Program-made: the position numbers and the translations under genes
Part shown: one piece after another, positions 43,458 through 51,421 of the stretch
How the letters are laid out: every line of letters starts with the position of its first letter
Numbering within the stretch: the first letter of the stretch is position 1
Source of the DNA: a virus
Virus record (IMG/VR): IMGVR_UViG_3300009499_000010
Coordinates: 1 to 62,355 of that record
Length of the DNA: 62,355 nt
Strand: one strand, 5' to 3'
The notes under the pieces: generated by a model
Seen by the model: only the letters and a program-made list of their open reading frames with translations
Databases searched by the model: none
Told to the model about the DNA's origin: nothing

Positions 43458-43967
43458 ATGGCAAAAATTGAAACTCGCGGGTTGGATGTATTGCAGCTTC
43501 TTGACGAGGCTGCTGACCCGGTTGTTGCTGGAGAACTTCAGCGGAATGGTGCTGACCTAAAGTTTCACGATGGTGTAGCGCCGAGGACATTGTTGCATAA
43601 CGGCGATGCTACTAAGTATGTGGTGCGAGATGCAACCTCATGGGACAGAACACTTCTTAACGGCGATTTTATCACCGATGGCTCAACGTATGTGGATGGC
43701 CTCGATTTGAGTGATATCCTTCCTGAGGGTACAATAGCTGTTGACTTATTTATCGCAGTTAGTGATGAAAACGCGGATAGTGATTTAACACTTCGACGTA
43801 GTGCCACTTACTTTATGAATCGCATAAAACAAAAGGTGATAGTTGGTGGTCAAGAAAACTATCAAGTTCAGAGGATAGCTGTTGACCCAAATAGGAAATT
43901 AGACTATAGCGCAACAAGCCAAGAGTGGACTGCAATAGCTTTGGTAGTGGTTGGATGGGTGATTTAA
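43458..43967 (+). CDS. Tail fibre-tip-like protein, 169 aa
   Basis: Not recognised by family. A short helical start is followed by a beta-rich body ending in VQRIAVDPNRKLDY and ALVVVGWVI, a layout like the C-terminal domain of the 39092 protein. Probably part of the adhesion device. Confidence 0.5.
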   Translation: MAKIETRGLDVLQLLDEAADPVVAGELQRNGADLKFHDGVAPRTLLHNGDATKYVVRDATSWDRTLLNGDFITDGSTYVDGLDLSDILPEGTIAVDLFIAVSDENADSDLTLRRSATYFMNRIKQKVIVGGQENYQVQRIAVDPNRKLDYSATSQEWTAIALVVVGWVI

Positions 43968-43998
43968 CTGAACGCACAACAGACAAAAGGAAATAGAT

Positions 43999-45144
43999 TT
44001 GACGATATTCATAGCAGATAAGTTCAACGAGACTCCGGCTGATATTGACAACAACAAGAAAGTTGTTGGGGGAGTGCTTCAGCTTTGGCAGGACTTCTTT
44101 GGGAATGCACTCGACAGCCATTGGGTGAAAGGGAATCATCCGTATTGGACTAATCCAGTAGGCACAAACATCATAGAAGTTGGTGGCAACCTTCATTGTG
44201 AAACTTATTCCGCAGCAATGGTAGGCAGGGCTGTTTATTCTCCTGCTGTTTTCAATGACTTGACCTGTGTGGTTGATTGGTTTAGTTTTGCATGGGGGAA
44301 TGCCGACCACGATGCGAGCATATTCATATTCAAAGACAGCAACAATTATGTTTGGTTGCGGCGTTTTGCTAATCCTTATTGGGCCAGTCTCCACTTGATA
44401 GTATGTAACAAATGTGTTGCTGGGGTGCTAAGTGAAATAGCTCGTATAAACTTTTTCCCTGCTGCTCCAAGAGAAGGAAAATTCAAGATTGTTCGAAATG
44501 CGGGCGTCTTTGAGTTTTGGTATGATGTTGGCGCTGGCTGGGTGTTGTTAGCTACTTCTTCCGCTGCCATCGGTGCTAACTGCCAACTGCTTCTGGCTAT
44601 TGCTGGAAGCGGATACCCTGCAAACAACTGGACTGAGATTGACTACGCATCGTGTGAGCTTTTCGATTCAAATTACTTTTGGGATGACCTGCCTTGGATT
44701 TATGTTATCGCTTCAGAAGGAGTAGAGCATGCGTTTGATGCTGGTCTTGGAGAGACGTGGAAACTTTCGGGAGCATCTTGCGTATCTGGGCCACTAAGCT
44801 CTTCTGTCCTGTTTGAATTTGGGGTTTCAGATTCAGGACAATTTCTTGATGTTGATTGGAAAGATGTTGTCTTCAAACCGATAGCAGAGATTGCGGCGAA
44901 TGCGGCAGCCGGATTGTATGACGACCACAGATACATACATGCCAAGGCTGAGTATGTTTCGGATGGAACAGTCCAATCCTTCCTCACCAGCTTGAGTATT
45001 CAAACAGGAGCACCACCACCAATCGGAATCCCACAACAAGTAGAAATAGTTATCAAACCCGAAAGGAAAAATATTGAGCTTCCAGTCAGAGAAAAACTTG
45101 TTGAGGTTTGGAAGTCAAGTAAGAGAATTGAAATCCCATTGTAG
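43999..45144 (+). CDS. Fibre protein with lectin-like (concanavalin/LamG-like) domain
   Basis: TTG start behind AAAAGGA. Residues about 30-215 form a jelly-roll-like region: DSHWVKGNHPYW, DDL/NDLTCVVDWFSF, HDASIFIFKDSNNYVWLRR, REGKFKIVRNAGVFEFWYD and a closing ASCELFDSNY. This pattern is typical of concanavalin-type carbohydrate-binding domains. The C-terminal part is beta-rich, ending in a Pro-rich and charged tail. A receptor-binding role is likely. Confidence 0.6.
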   Translation: MTIFIADKFNETPADIDNNKKVVGGVLQLWQDFFGNALDSHWVKGNHPYWTNPVGTNIIEVGGNLHCETYSAAMVGRAVYSPAVFNDLTCVVDWFSFAWGNADHDASIFIFKDSNNYVWLRRFANPYWASLHLIVCNKCVAGVLSEIARINFFPAAPREGKFKIVRNAGVFEFWYDVGAGWVLLATSSAAIGANCQLLLAIAGSGYPANNWTEIDYASCELFDSNYFWDDLPWIYVIASEGVEHAFDAGLGETWKLSGASCVSGPLSSSVLFEFGVSDSGQFLDVDWKDVVFKPIAEIAANAAAGLYDDHRYIHAKAEYVSDGTVQSFLTSLSIQTGAPPPIGIPQQVEIVIKPERKNIELPVREKLVEVWKSSKRIEIPL

Positions 45145-45156
45145 GAGATAAGTCAA

Positions 45157-45522
45157 ATGGATGCCGAACAAGCGCCACAAGGGTTAGTATTCAAGGCTGG
45201 CGAAGCTGACACTGTGACATTCTTCTATCACGAGGGGAATGATTCTAAGACTCCTATTAACATCAGTTTGGCCACGCTCAATTTTCAAGTCAGAAAGAAA
45301 AAGACATTAGAGGTTGTGCTTGAAAAGGTAGATGTAGACTTTGACAAATCTCAAGGGGATGTTGGCTTGGCGACTGTAATCATCGAAAAAGACGATACCA
45401 AGGGGATACCTGCTGGTCATTATGTCGCAGAAATCAGAGCAATCTTTGATGCTGATAACTCTATTGACAAATCCATTGATGTTGATTTTGTAGTAATTGC
45501 CCCAGTGCACAAAGACACGTAG
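45157..45522 (+). CDS. BppU/Ig-like small tail protein, 121 aa
   Basis: A single beta-sandwich pattern with LVFKAGEADTVTFFYHEG, INISLATLNFQVRKKK and IPAGHYVAEIRAIFD, similar in layout to the N-terminal domain of BppU-type baseplate proteins. Last gene of the adhesion cluster before the membrane genes. The assignment is by pattern only. Confidence 0.5.
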   Translation: MDAEQAPQGLVFKAGEADTVTFFYHEGNDSKTPINISLATLNFQVRKKKTLEVVLEKVDVDFDKSQGDVGLATVIIEKDDTKGIPAGHYVAEIRAIFDADNSIDKSIDVDFVVIAPVHKDT

Positions 45523-45537
45523 TAGAGAGGGAACGCC

Positions 45538-45882
45538 ATGGAATCCTTATTCAGTAACTCGGTGGTTCAGGGAAGCGTTGCCATCATTGCGGTGATACTT
45601 ATACTTGACAGAGTTGTCCTGTTAGTCAAGTATGCACGGAATGGCATCAACGAAAGAGTCACAGCCAAGAACCCAACCAGAGAAATCTTTGTCAGCCAGC
45701 CGATGCGGGAAGCCCTTCAAGAGATGTTCAAGACGCAACGTGCTATGCAGAAATCAATTGAGGACTCAAACAAAATCCACAAGGAAGGTATGGGAGCGAT
45801 GACAAACTCCCTGAAGGAATTGGTCAAGGAGACAAGAGGTATGACCAAAGAGATAAGCGAGATAAAAGGCAAGGTTGGTTAG
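45538..45882 (+). CDS. Membrane protein with coiled coil, possible holin/spanin component
   Basis: One transmembrane segment at about residues 10-32 (VQGSVAIIAVILILDRVVLL) and a long charged coiled coil after residue 50. Follows the fibre genes, where lysis genes often lie. One membrane span plus coiled coil fits an i-spanin or a class of holin; no neighbouring endolysin was recognised. Confidence 0.5.
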   Translation: MESLFSNSVVQGSVAIIAVILILDRVVLLVKYARNGINERVTAKNPTREIFVSQPMREALQEMFKTQRAMQKSIEDSNKIHKEGMGAMTNSLKELVKETRGMTKEISEIKGKVG

Positions 45883-45897
45883 GAAGGGAGGCAGAAG

Positions 45898-46653
45898 ATG
45901 AAGTGGCGAATTGTGTTTGTGGTGAGTTTGTTTTTCCTGATTGGGAGTTGTGCGCATCAGGAAATTGCCAATGTGGCAAATCAAGGGAAGTATGAGACGC
46001 AGCACATCAAGGATTGGGGGAAGGAGACAGTTGAGACGGTGAGTGAAGCCATGAAAGAAATGGATACACTCGATGAAGAGATAGGAGAGCTTGCTCAACT
46101 TGAGGATGCGGATGCGATACGGGAGAAGTCAAGAACAATTGAGGAACAAATAAATAGAATTGGGCAAGGCTTGTACTCAATAGATTATACTGTTCCAGTT
46201 GAAAGAGCAGACAGGGCTGAGCAATGCTTCGATGCGATTCTTGACTTTACAGGAAAGCAACCGGAGCATGCTGATGACGACACGCTTGCGTTACATATCT
46301 TCCGGCTTGGCGAAGCAAAATTGCGTTTGGAAAAATTCAAAGTTGCCATAGCAAAAATGACTGCAATGGTTGCGCCAATTATTCCAGGAGTAGGTTGGCT
46401 TGACGATATTATCAAACTCGTGCTTGGAGGCACAACACTCTATTCCGGCGTGAGAGGATTACAACATAAATTTACAAGCAAGAAGAAAACAAAACAACAA
46501 GGCTGGATGGTTAAGGTTATGAACAAACTGAAGGAAAAGCACCCTGAAGCCTATGAAGATATGAAGAAGGAATTTGATTCAACTATTCCTGACAAAGAAA
46601 AGGTAGCATACGATGCGATGGTAACGTATCACAAAGTCAATGGTGTCGCATAG
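45898..46653 (+). CDS. Lipoprotein, 251 aa
   Basis: Signal segment (residues 4-17) with lipobox LIGSC, so Cys18 is the likely lipidated residue. The rest is helical, with a hydrophobic stretch near residues 160-180 (VAPIIPGVGWLDDIIKLVLG). It could be an outer-membrane spanin partner of the 45538 protein, or a superinfection-exclusion lipoprotein. ATG behind AGGGAGG. Confidence 0.6.
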   Translation: MKWRIVFVVSLFFLIGSCAHQEIANVANQGKYETQHIKDWGKETVETVSEAMKEMDTLDEEIGELAQLEDADAIREKSRTIEEQINRIGQGLYSIDYTVPVERADRAEQCFDAILDFTGKQPEHADDDTLALHIFRLGEAKLRLEKFKVAIAKMTAMVAPIIPGVGWLDDIIKLVLGGTTLYSGVRGLQHKFTSKKKTKQQGWMVKVMNKLKEKHPEAYEDMKKEFDSTIPDKEKVAYDAMVTYHKVNGVA

Positions 46654-46666
46654 AAAGGAGTTGGAC

Positions 46667-46852
46667 ATGAAGTTTTGGGACAAGGCTAAGACGTGGTTCA
46701 GCAAAAAACTTGCTGTCACAGTTGCTGTTGGATTGATTGTGATTGTAGTATCCGGCAACGAAGTATTCACAATCTGCCTGACCGCACTTGGCGGTTGGTT
46801 TGTCTATTGTCAGCACAAAGTTGACATAGCAAAAGTCAACAAGGAGAAATAG
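46667..46852 (+). CDS. Small membrane protein, possible holin, 61 aa
   Basis: The ATG at 46667 was chosen for AAAGGAGTTGGAC; an upstream in-frame ATG lies inside the previous gene. A basic, amphipathic start (KFWDKAKTWFSKK) precedes one or two membrane spans (about 15-50). Size and place fit a small holin. Last gene before the 46.9 kb gap. Confidence 0.5.
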   Translation: MKFWDKAKTWFSKKLAVTVAVGLIVIVVSGNEVFTICLTALGGWFVYCQHKVDIAKVNKEK

Positions 46853-47141
46853 CTACAGCCTCTCCTCTTCTTCCATTTCCCGCCCAACGGGATGGGGCAG
46901 GGTTTCAGCGCCGGAATCCTGCCCTTGGTCTATTCCCCAGCCCAAGGAGCGATGCATGGGCTTAGACACAGGATACTGGCCAAATTTCCAGTGTTTCGCG
47001 CCTGATTAGATTCCCTTGGAATAGGTCGAAATCTCCCAGGAGAACAGGAAGGAGAGAGTCCAGAGGAAATCCAGAGGGTGGAAGCACTCTTATAAGATAG
47101 GATTAGAGGGCGTATTCTACTCGCCACTCGGAGAGAAGAGA
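46853..47141 (+). other. Structured non-coding gap with copy A of the 34-bp inverted repeat
   Basis: Hairpins 46895-46901/46918-46924 (7 bp, GGGCAGG with CCTGCCC) and 46939-46944/46957-46962 (AGCCCA with TGGGCT) stand before the 34-bp element at 46976-47009. On the opposite strand a 6-bp stem (GATTTC with GGAATC) directly precedes the element. It may hold a terminator for the late genes and a promoter for the helicase operon; neither is clear. Confidence 0.55.
46976..47009 (-). repeat. Inverted repeat, copy A (34 bp)
   Basis: The exact reverse complement of 60300-60333. On this strand it begins CTGGCCAAATTTCCAG. The two copies lie 13.3 kb apart and face each other. Each stands next to small hairpins (AGCCCA/TGGGCT in both). 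Confidence 0.95.
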
Positions 47142-48539
47142 GTGAAACTTACCATAGATAATTCGACCTGTCTGCTCCAGGCTTCAGTGAAATATGAAAT
47201 CGAAGTCTTGGCTGAGTTAGATGAAGAGTTTGCAATTGAAATTCCAAACCATTGGTTTTCTCCGAGATTCCGCAAAGGCGATTGGGATGGAAAGTATCAC
47301 GCTGTGCGAATAAGAGGCACAGCTGGAAGATTCGAGACAGGATTTCTCGGAGAGGTCTTGGACTTCCTGAAAGAGAGGAAAGTCAAACTCAGCATTGCCG
47401 AGAAGAGAGTCACCCCAGACACAGAGAAGATGCTAAGCAAAATCCAACCAAAGATGCTCAAGCCTGTAAGAAAGTTCAGGAAGCTGCGCAAATATCAACT
47501 CAAGGCGACAAGGCGGGTTGTTAAGAATCAAAGAGGCATCCTTGCTCTCGCAACCAACACAGGAAAGACGGCAATTGCTGCTGCTGCTTTGAAAGCCATC
47601 GACCTTCCGGCACTCCACTTAGCTCCCAACAAAGATGTACTCTTCCAAACTCAAAAAGACTTTCATGAATTTCTCGGAGAGCCAATTGGGAGTGCAGTTG
47701 AAGGAAAACTTGTGGAAGAGAAGATAGTTGTAGGACTTCCGCAGACAGCAACGAAGTTTAAGAAATATCTCAAGAAAGTTGGCGCAATAATCGTTGACGA
47801 GTGCCAGCACATGCGGGCAAACCTCTGGTACAATATCGTGAAGGCTTGTAAGAATGCGCCCTTCAGAATTGGCTTGTCAGGAACTCCTTATGGAGATGAC
47901 ATCGCAGAGAGAAAACTAACAGGAGCGACAGGCCCAATTATCTATACTATCTCCAACAAGTTCATGATTAAGAAGGGATACTCAGCTGAGCCAATTATTC
48001 TCTTCCTGAAAATAGAGCAGCCTGAGATTGAATATCTATCATATGAGAAGGCTTACAAGCAAGGCATAGTCCAGAGCATCGCACGCAACCAAAGGATAGT
48101 TGAGATGTGCGTTGCGGCAGAAGAGAAGCAAAAGTTGATTCTTGTCTTTGAGATGGAACATGGGAAGCGTTTGCTCAAGCTTCTCTCCAATCAAGATATT
48201 GCTGCGCAGTTCATTCATGGCTCTGAGACTATGGAGACAAGAACAAAAGCCAAGCAAAGATTCAAAGCTGGGAAGCTCAAGACGCTGATAGCCAGCACCA
48301 TATTCGATGAGGGTGTGGATATTCCAAACATCGAAATCCTAATCATCGCATCGGGCTGGAAAACTCCGATGCGCTTTCTCCAGCGAGTGGGAAGAGCGAT
48401 GCGACAGAAGGAAGGCAAGGCAAACATCGTCATTGTAGCTGACTTTCTTGACTTGTCAAATTTTTATTTGCTCACGCATAGTTATGAACGTTACCAAACC
48501 GCAAAAGCTGAGGGCTTTCGGATTGAAGTGGAGAAGTAA
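47142..48539 (+). CDS. uvsW: UvsW-like superfamily 2 DNA helicase
   Basis: Unwinds or anneals branched DNA in replication and recombination. ATNTGKT (137-143) is the Walker A motif, DECQH (219-223) motif II, LSGTP motif III, then GVDIPN and QRVGRAMRQKEGK (motifs V and VI). The N-terminal about 90 residues (FRKGDWDGKYH) match the layout of T4 UvsW. GTG start behind GGAGAG. It opens the replication cluster next to repeat copy A. Confidence 0.85.
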   Translation: MKLTIDNSTCLLQASVKYEIEVLAELDEEFAIEIPNHWFSPRFRKGDWDGKYHAVRIRGTAGRFETGFLGEVLDFLKERKVKLSIAEKRVTPDTEKMLSKIQPKMLKPVRKFRKLRKYQLKATRRVVKNQRGILALATNTGKTAIAAAALKAIDLPALHLAPNKDVLFQTQKDFHEFLGEPIGSAVEGKLVEEKIVVGLPQTATKFKKYLKKVGAIIVDECQHMRANLWYNIVKACKNAPFRIGLSGTPYGDDIAERKLTGATGPIIYTISNKFMIKKGYSAEPIILFLKIEQPEIEYLSYEKAYKQGIVQSIARNQRIVEMCVAAEEKQKLILVFEMEHGKRLLKLLSNQDIAAQFIHGSETMETRTKAKQRFKAGKLKTLIASTIFDEGVDIPNIEILIIASGWKTPMRFLQRVGRAMRQKEGKANIVIVADFLDLSNFYLLTHSYERYQTAKAEGFRIEVEK

Positions 48540-48541
48540 TT

Positions 48542-48766
48542 ATGTCTGCGATAATTTGTATCTGTAGTAAGTGCGGTGAAAGATATGTGACTGGAAGCCC
48601 TGTTGAGAAGAAGACAGGCAGGCATCGAGAGATTGAACTTGTCTATTGCCCATTCTGCAATGAAGAGTTTCACCACGCTGTGAAACGAGTATTGAAATAT
48701 AGAGGGTATGACGAAGCTGTGAAGCTGTACAAGGGGAGAAGGAAGGCAGGAGCGCTTGTGATTTGA
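48542..48766 (+). CDS. Small zinc-ribbon protein, 74 aa
   Basis: CSKCG (residues 8-12) and CPFC (36-39) form a zinc ribbon, followed by a basic helical end. ATG three bases after the helicase stop. Role unknown. Confidence 0.6.
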   Translation: MSAIICICSKCGERYVTGSPVEKKTGRHREIELVYCPFCNEEFHHAVKRVLKYRGYDEAVKLYKGRRKAGALVI

Positions 48767-48777
48767 AAGGAGAGGAA

Positions 48778-49242
48778 ATGGCAAAGAAGAAAGTAAAATG
48801 TGAAGATTGCAAACATTGGCCTTGCAAAGAAGCTGGAGCATTTAACAAGCCCTGTCGAATATGCAAGTATCATTCTAAGTTTGAAGAGTATGTCATGATG
48901 AGACGTGGTCAACCAAAGGAGAAATACTCGTTTGGTCTGCTTGAATTGTTGCGAAGACAGAACATGGCAACAGTTGAGATTCCAAAAGACGAAATGTTCA
49001 TGCTTGTTGTCAAGTTTGCCCAGCACAACAGAGCGCTTGTGGAGAAGATAGCAAAGGCGGTGCGCAAAGAAGAGCAAAGGCTTGAACATGTAACGATGTT
49101 AGAAAGAAAGCACAAGAAAGGATTTGCGTTCACCAGAATTCAATGTAGCTTCCCTTTCAGCTGTTGCAAATTCCCTTGTGATACTTTGTTCTGTGACGCA
49201 GACTCGTTGGCATCAGATGGCTCACCTTACAGAAGAAGTTGA
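48778..49242 (+). CDS. Cys-rich hypothetical protein, 154 aa
   Basis: The ATG at 48778 has AAAGGAGAGGAA upstream. N-terminal CEDCKHWPC...PCRICKYH (residues 8-35) is a likely metal site. The middle is a helical segment. The last 40 residues are again Cys-rich (CSFPFSCCKFPCDTLFCDAD), unlike the rest; a frameshift or a second metal site is possible. Confidence 0.5.
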   Translation: MAKKKVKCEDCKHWPCKEAGAFNKPCRICKYHSKFEEYVMMRRGQPKEKYSFGLLELLRRQNMATVEIPKDEMFMLVVKFAQHNRALVEKIAKAVRKEEQRLEHVTMLERKHKKGFAFTRIQCSFPFSCCKFPCDTLFCDADSLASDGSPYRRS

Positions 49243-49255
49243 TTGGAGGTATGCG

Positions 49256-49453
49256 ATGAAGATTGAGCTGATTGACTTTCGCTGTGGTTGTGAGGAGATT
49301 GGTGGCGAATTCACATTGGGAATCGAAATCACTCCAGATGGAAGTTTCAAAGTGCGTCAACTTATTTGCGCAGAATGTGGAAATGACTTTGAAGTTGACG
49401 ACATCGGAATAATAAAAGGAGTTGGAAGTAATAAGGAAGAAAGCGATGATTGA
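49256..49453 (+). CDS. Small Cys-containing protein, 65 aa
   Basis: The ATG at 49256 lies behind TTGGAGG; a longer upstream frame overlaps the previous gene. CGC and CAEC (residues 10-12 and 41-44) could bind one zinc. Acidic C-terminus. It overlaps the next ATG. Confidence 0.55.
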   Translation: MKIELIDFRCGCEEIGGEFTLGIEITPDGSFKVRQLICAECGNDFEVDDIGIIKGVGSNKEESDD

Positions 49454-49724
49454 GTTTTGGGATTATCTAACTGCCATCAACGGAATTTTGATGGGCATCT
49501 TTCCTCTTCTCCATGTTTTGCGGATGTTCAAGGGAAGAAGCTCAAAAGGGCAATCAGCTGCGGCTGTGTTGATTACTGGCGTGCTGTGCGGGATAATTTG
49601 GCTTGTGTATGGATTCCTGAACGGTTTGTGGGTTATAATCTTGACGAGTGCGACTGCTATTATTGTGCAATCATCTATCCTTATTATTATATTGAAATTC
49701 AGGAGAGGGAATGACGAGAATTGA
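49446..49724 (+). CDS. SemiSWEET-like membrane protein, 92 aa
   Basis: Three transmembrane segments with the SemiSWEET layout: helix 1 with IFPLLHVLRMF, then the SSKGQS loop, helix 2 ending WLVYGFLNG, and helix 3. SemiSWEETs are half-size sugar transporters that work as dimers. The usual PQ motif of helix 1 reads LL here, so transport may be changed. A phage copy is unusual. The ATG at 49446 was chosen over 49422 because it overlaps the previous stop region and follows GGAAGAAAG. Confidence 0.65.
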   Translation: MIEFWDYLTAINGILMGIFPLLHVLRMFKGRSSKGQSAAAVLITGVLCGIIWLVYGFLNGLWVIILTSATAIIVQSSILIIILKFRRGNDEN

Positions 49725-50334
49725 TGATGTGCGCGTGCTTGGGTTAGCAGCTATATATCAACAAGTTATACTTGACGAATTCGGTCAATGGAAGGATGTT
49801 CTTGGCAGAAATCCAAACAGGGTAAGACAGGCAAAATACTACAAGACCTTTCAAAGACTCTTCCACATTCTCCGAAAGAATAAAATCAGGCCAGAGATAT
49901 ATTTCAGAGCATTGTCCAAATGGATTAAAAGGTCAAAGAGATTCCCGTCACTTTGGCCGAGTCTGTTGACTGGAGCAACGATGCTTGAGATTGCAAAATC
50001 ATATCTGCGCAAGCAGCATCTTGCTCACAACAGGGATAGGAAGGCCGCAGGAAAAGCAATGCGGCGCTCCAGACTCTCGGAGATTCTATCTGCGGTCAGA
50101 CAATCCTGCAAAGTTGCCGAGAAGGTTCACAAGGCATATGGCTTGACAGCAACGCAGATATTAAACTCGTTAAGTCTCTCGCCATACTTTCTTATGACAG
50201 AAGAGGAGTATTTGAAACAACTGAGAAATCCAACTGAAGAAGAGAAACAAGCTGCCAAGGAATTATCAAAGAGAGACGATTTGCTGGTTGGGATAATTAA
50301 AGCCAAGAAGCAATTTGATTATGGGCAGATTTGA
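49711..50334 (+). CDS. Hypothetical basic helical protein, 207 aa
   Basis: Not recognised. Overlaps the membrane-protein gene by 14 bases and has GAGAGGGA upstream. Strongly basic in residues 30-120 (YYKTFQRLFHILRKNK, RDRKAAGKAMRRSR) and helical throughout. A nucleic-acid-binding or replication-accessory role is possible from context. Confidence 0.5.
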   Translation: MTRIDDVRVLGLAAIYQQVILDEFGQWKDVLGRNPNRVRQAKYYKTFQRLFHILRKNKIRPEIYFRALSKWIKRSKRFPSLWPSLLTGATMLEIAKSYLRKQHLAHNRDRKAAGKAMRRSRLSEILSAVRQSCKVAEKVHKAYGLTATQILNSLSLSPYFLMTEEEYLKQLRNPTEEEKQAAKELSKRDDLLVGIIKAKKQFDYGQI

Positions 50335-50350
50335 GATTTGATTTGACCAG

Positions 50351-51412
50351 ATGCCCCACGCTTGCCAGCGAGTCAGGCTCCAGCAAGCTATCAAACTGAA
50401 GAAGGAAGGACAGGAAGAATTGAGTCCAGGCAAACGGATAGTTAGAAAGGCACGAAAGAGATTCAGCGCCGAAAAATTGAGAGGATTGCAAGCCTTGCCG
50501 CTGAGATTGAAAATTGGCATAACACTTGAACGCATCGCTGAATTCTATGAGTACTATAAGGGAGCTGTGTATGTTGCCCTCTCTGGTGGTAAGGACAGTA
50601 CTGTTCTGCTTGTACTTGTGCGGCTTTTGTATCCAGAAGTTGTTGCAGTCTTTCAGGATACTGGGTTGGAATTTCCAGAGATTAGGGCATTTGTTAAAAC
50701 ATTCGATAATGTTGTCTGGCGAAAACCTGAGCAGTCCTTTCTGCATGTGCTCGCCATTTTTGGCTATCCGGTGATTAGCAAGAATGTTGCGAGAGCTATG
50801 GAAGTGCTCCAGAATCCTCATCCCGGCAATGCAGCCACAAGGCATCTCTGGCTGACTGGCTACAATCGTGCAGGGCAATTCAGTTCTTTCTACAAGCTTG
50901 CAAATAAATGGAGATTTTTGGTTGATGCTCCGTTCAAAATTTCTGGCAAATGCTGTGAGATTATGAAAAAGAAACCCGCTGAAAAGTTTGCAAAAGAATC
51001 TGGACTTCATCCTTTCATTGGCACAATGGCGGCTGACTCTCGATGGCGGAAGAGGCTTTACTTGGAGACTGGTTGTAATGCTTTCGATGTTGCTCGGCCT
51101 TATTCAACGCCTTTGGGATTTTGGACTGAGCAGGACATCTTGAGATTCTTGTTTGAATTTGAGATTCCATTTGCTCCAGTGTATGGAAGGATTGTGGAAA
51201 ATTCAGATGGTCAGTTACAAACAACAGGAGAGAGAAGGACAGGTTGCATGTTCTGTATGTTTGGAGTTCATCTGGAGAAGGGAGAGAACAGATTTCAACG
51301 AATGGCCCACACGCACCCCAAGTTGTATAAGTATTGTATCAATAAGTTGGGCTGTGGTAGAGTTTTGGATTTTATAGACGTCAGCTACAGAACGCCAAAA
51401 ACAGCTTTGTGA
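50351..51412 (+). CDS. PAPS-reductase-family PP-loop protein
   Basis: PP-loop SGGKDST (78-84) marks the adenine-nucleotide alpha-hydrolase fold of PAPS reductases and DndC-type sulfur-handling enzymes. C-terminal GKCCEIMKKKP and RRTGCMFCMFG supply four cysteines that may hold a metal or Fe-S cluster. Phage copies may take part in thiolation or phosphorothioation of nucleic acid, or in sulfate metabolism; no dnd partner is seen here. It lies just before the helicase gene. Confidence 0.75.
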   Translation: MPHACQRVRLQQAIKLKKEGQEELSPGKRIVRKARKRFSAEKLRGLQALPLRLKIGITLERIAEFYEYYKGAVYVALSGGKDSTVLLVLVRLLYPEVVAVFQDTGLEFPEIRAFVKTFDNVVWRKPEQSFLHVLAIFGYPVISKNVARAMEVLQNPHPGNAATRHLWLTGYNRAGQFSSFYKLANKWRFLVDAPFKISGKCCEIMKKKPAEKFAKESGLHPFIGTMAADSRWRKRLYLETGCNAFDVARPYSTPLGFWTEQDILRFLFEFEIPFAPVYGRIVENSDGQLQTTGERRTGCMFCMFGVHLEKGENRFQRMAHTHPKLYKYCINKLGCGRVLDFIDVSYRTPKTAL

Positions 51413-51421
51413 GGGACTCTG

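Noticed and set aside
46976-47009. Hammerhead-type ribozyme core in the 34-bp element (GCGCGAAAC)
   Set aside because: The conserved CUGAUGA box is absent, only a loose CTAATCA is present, and no matching stems were found.
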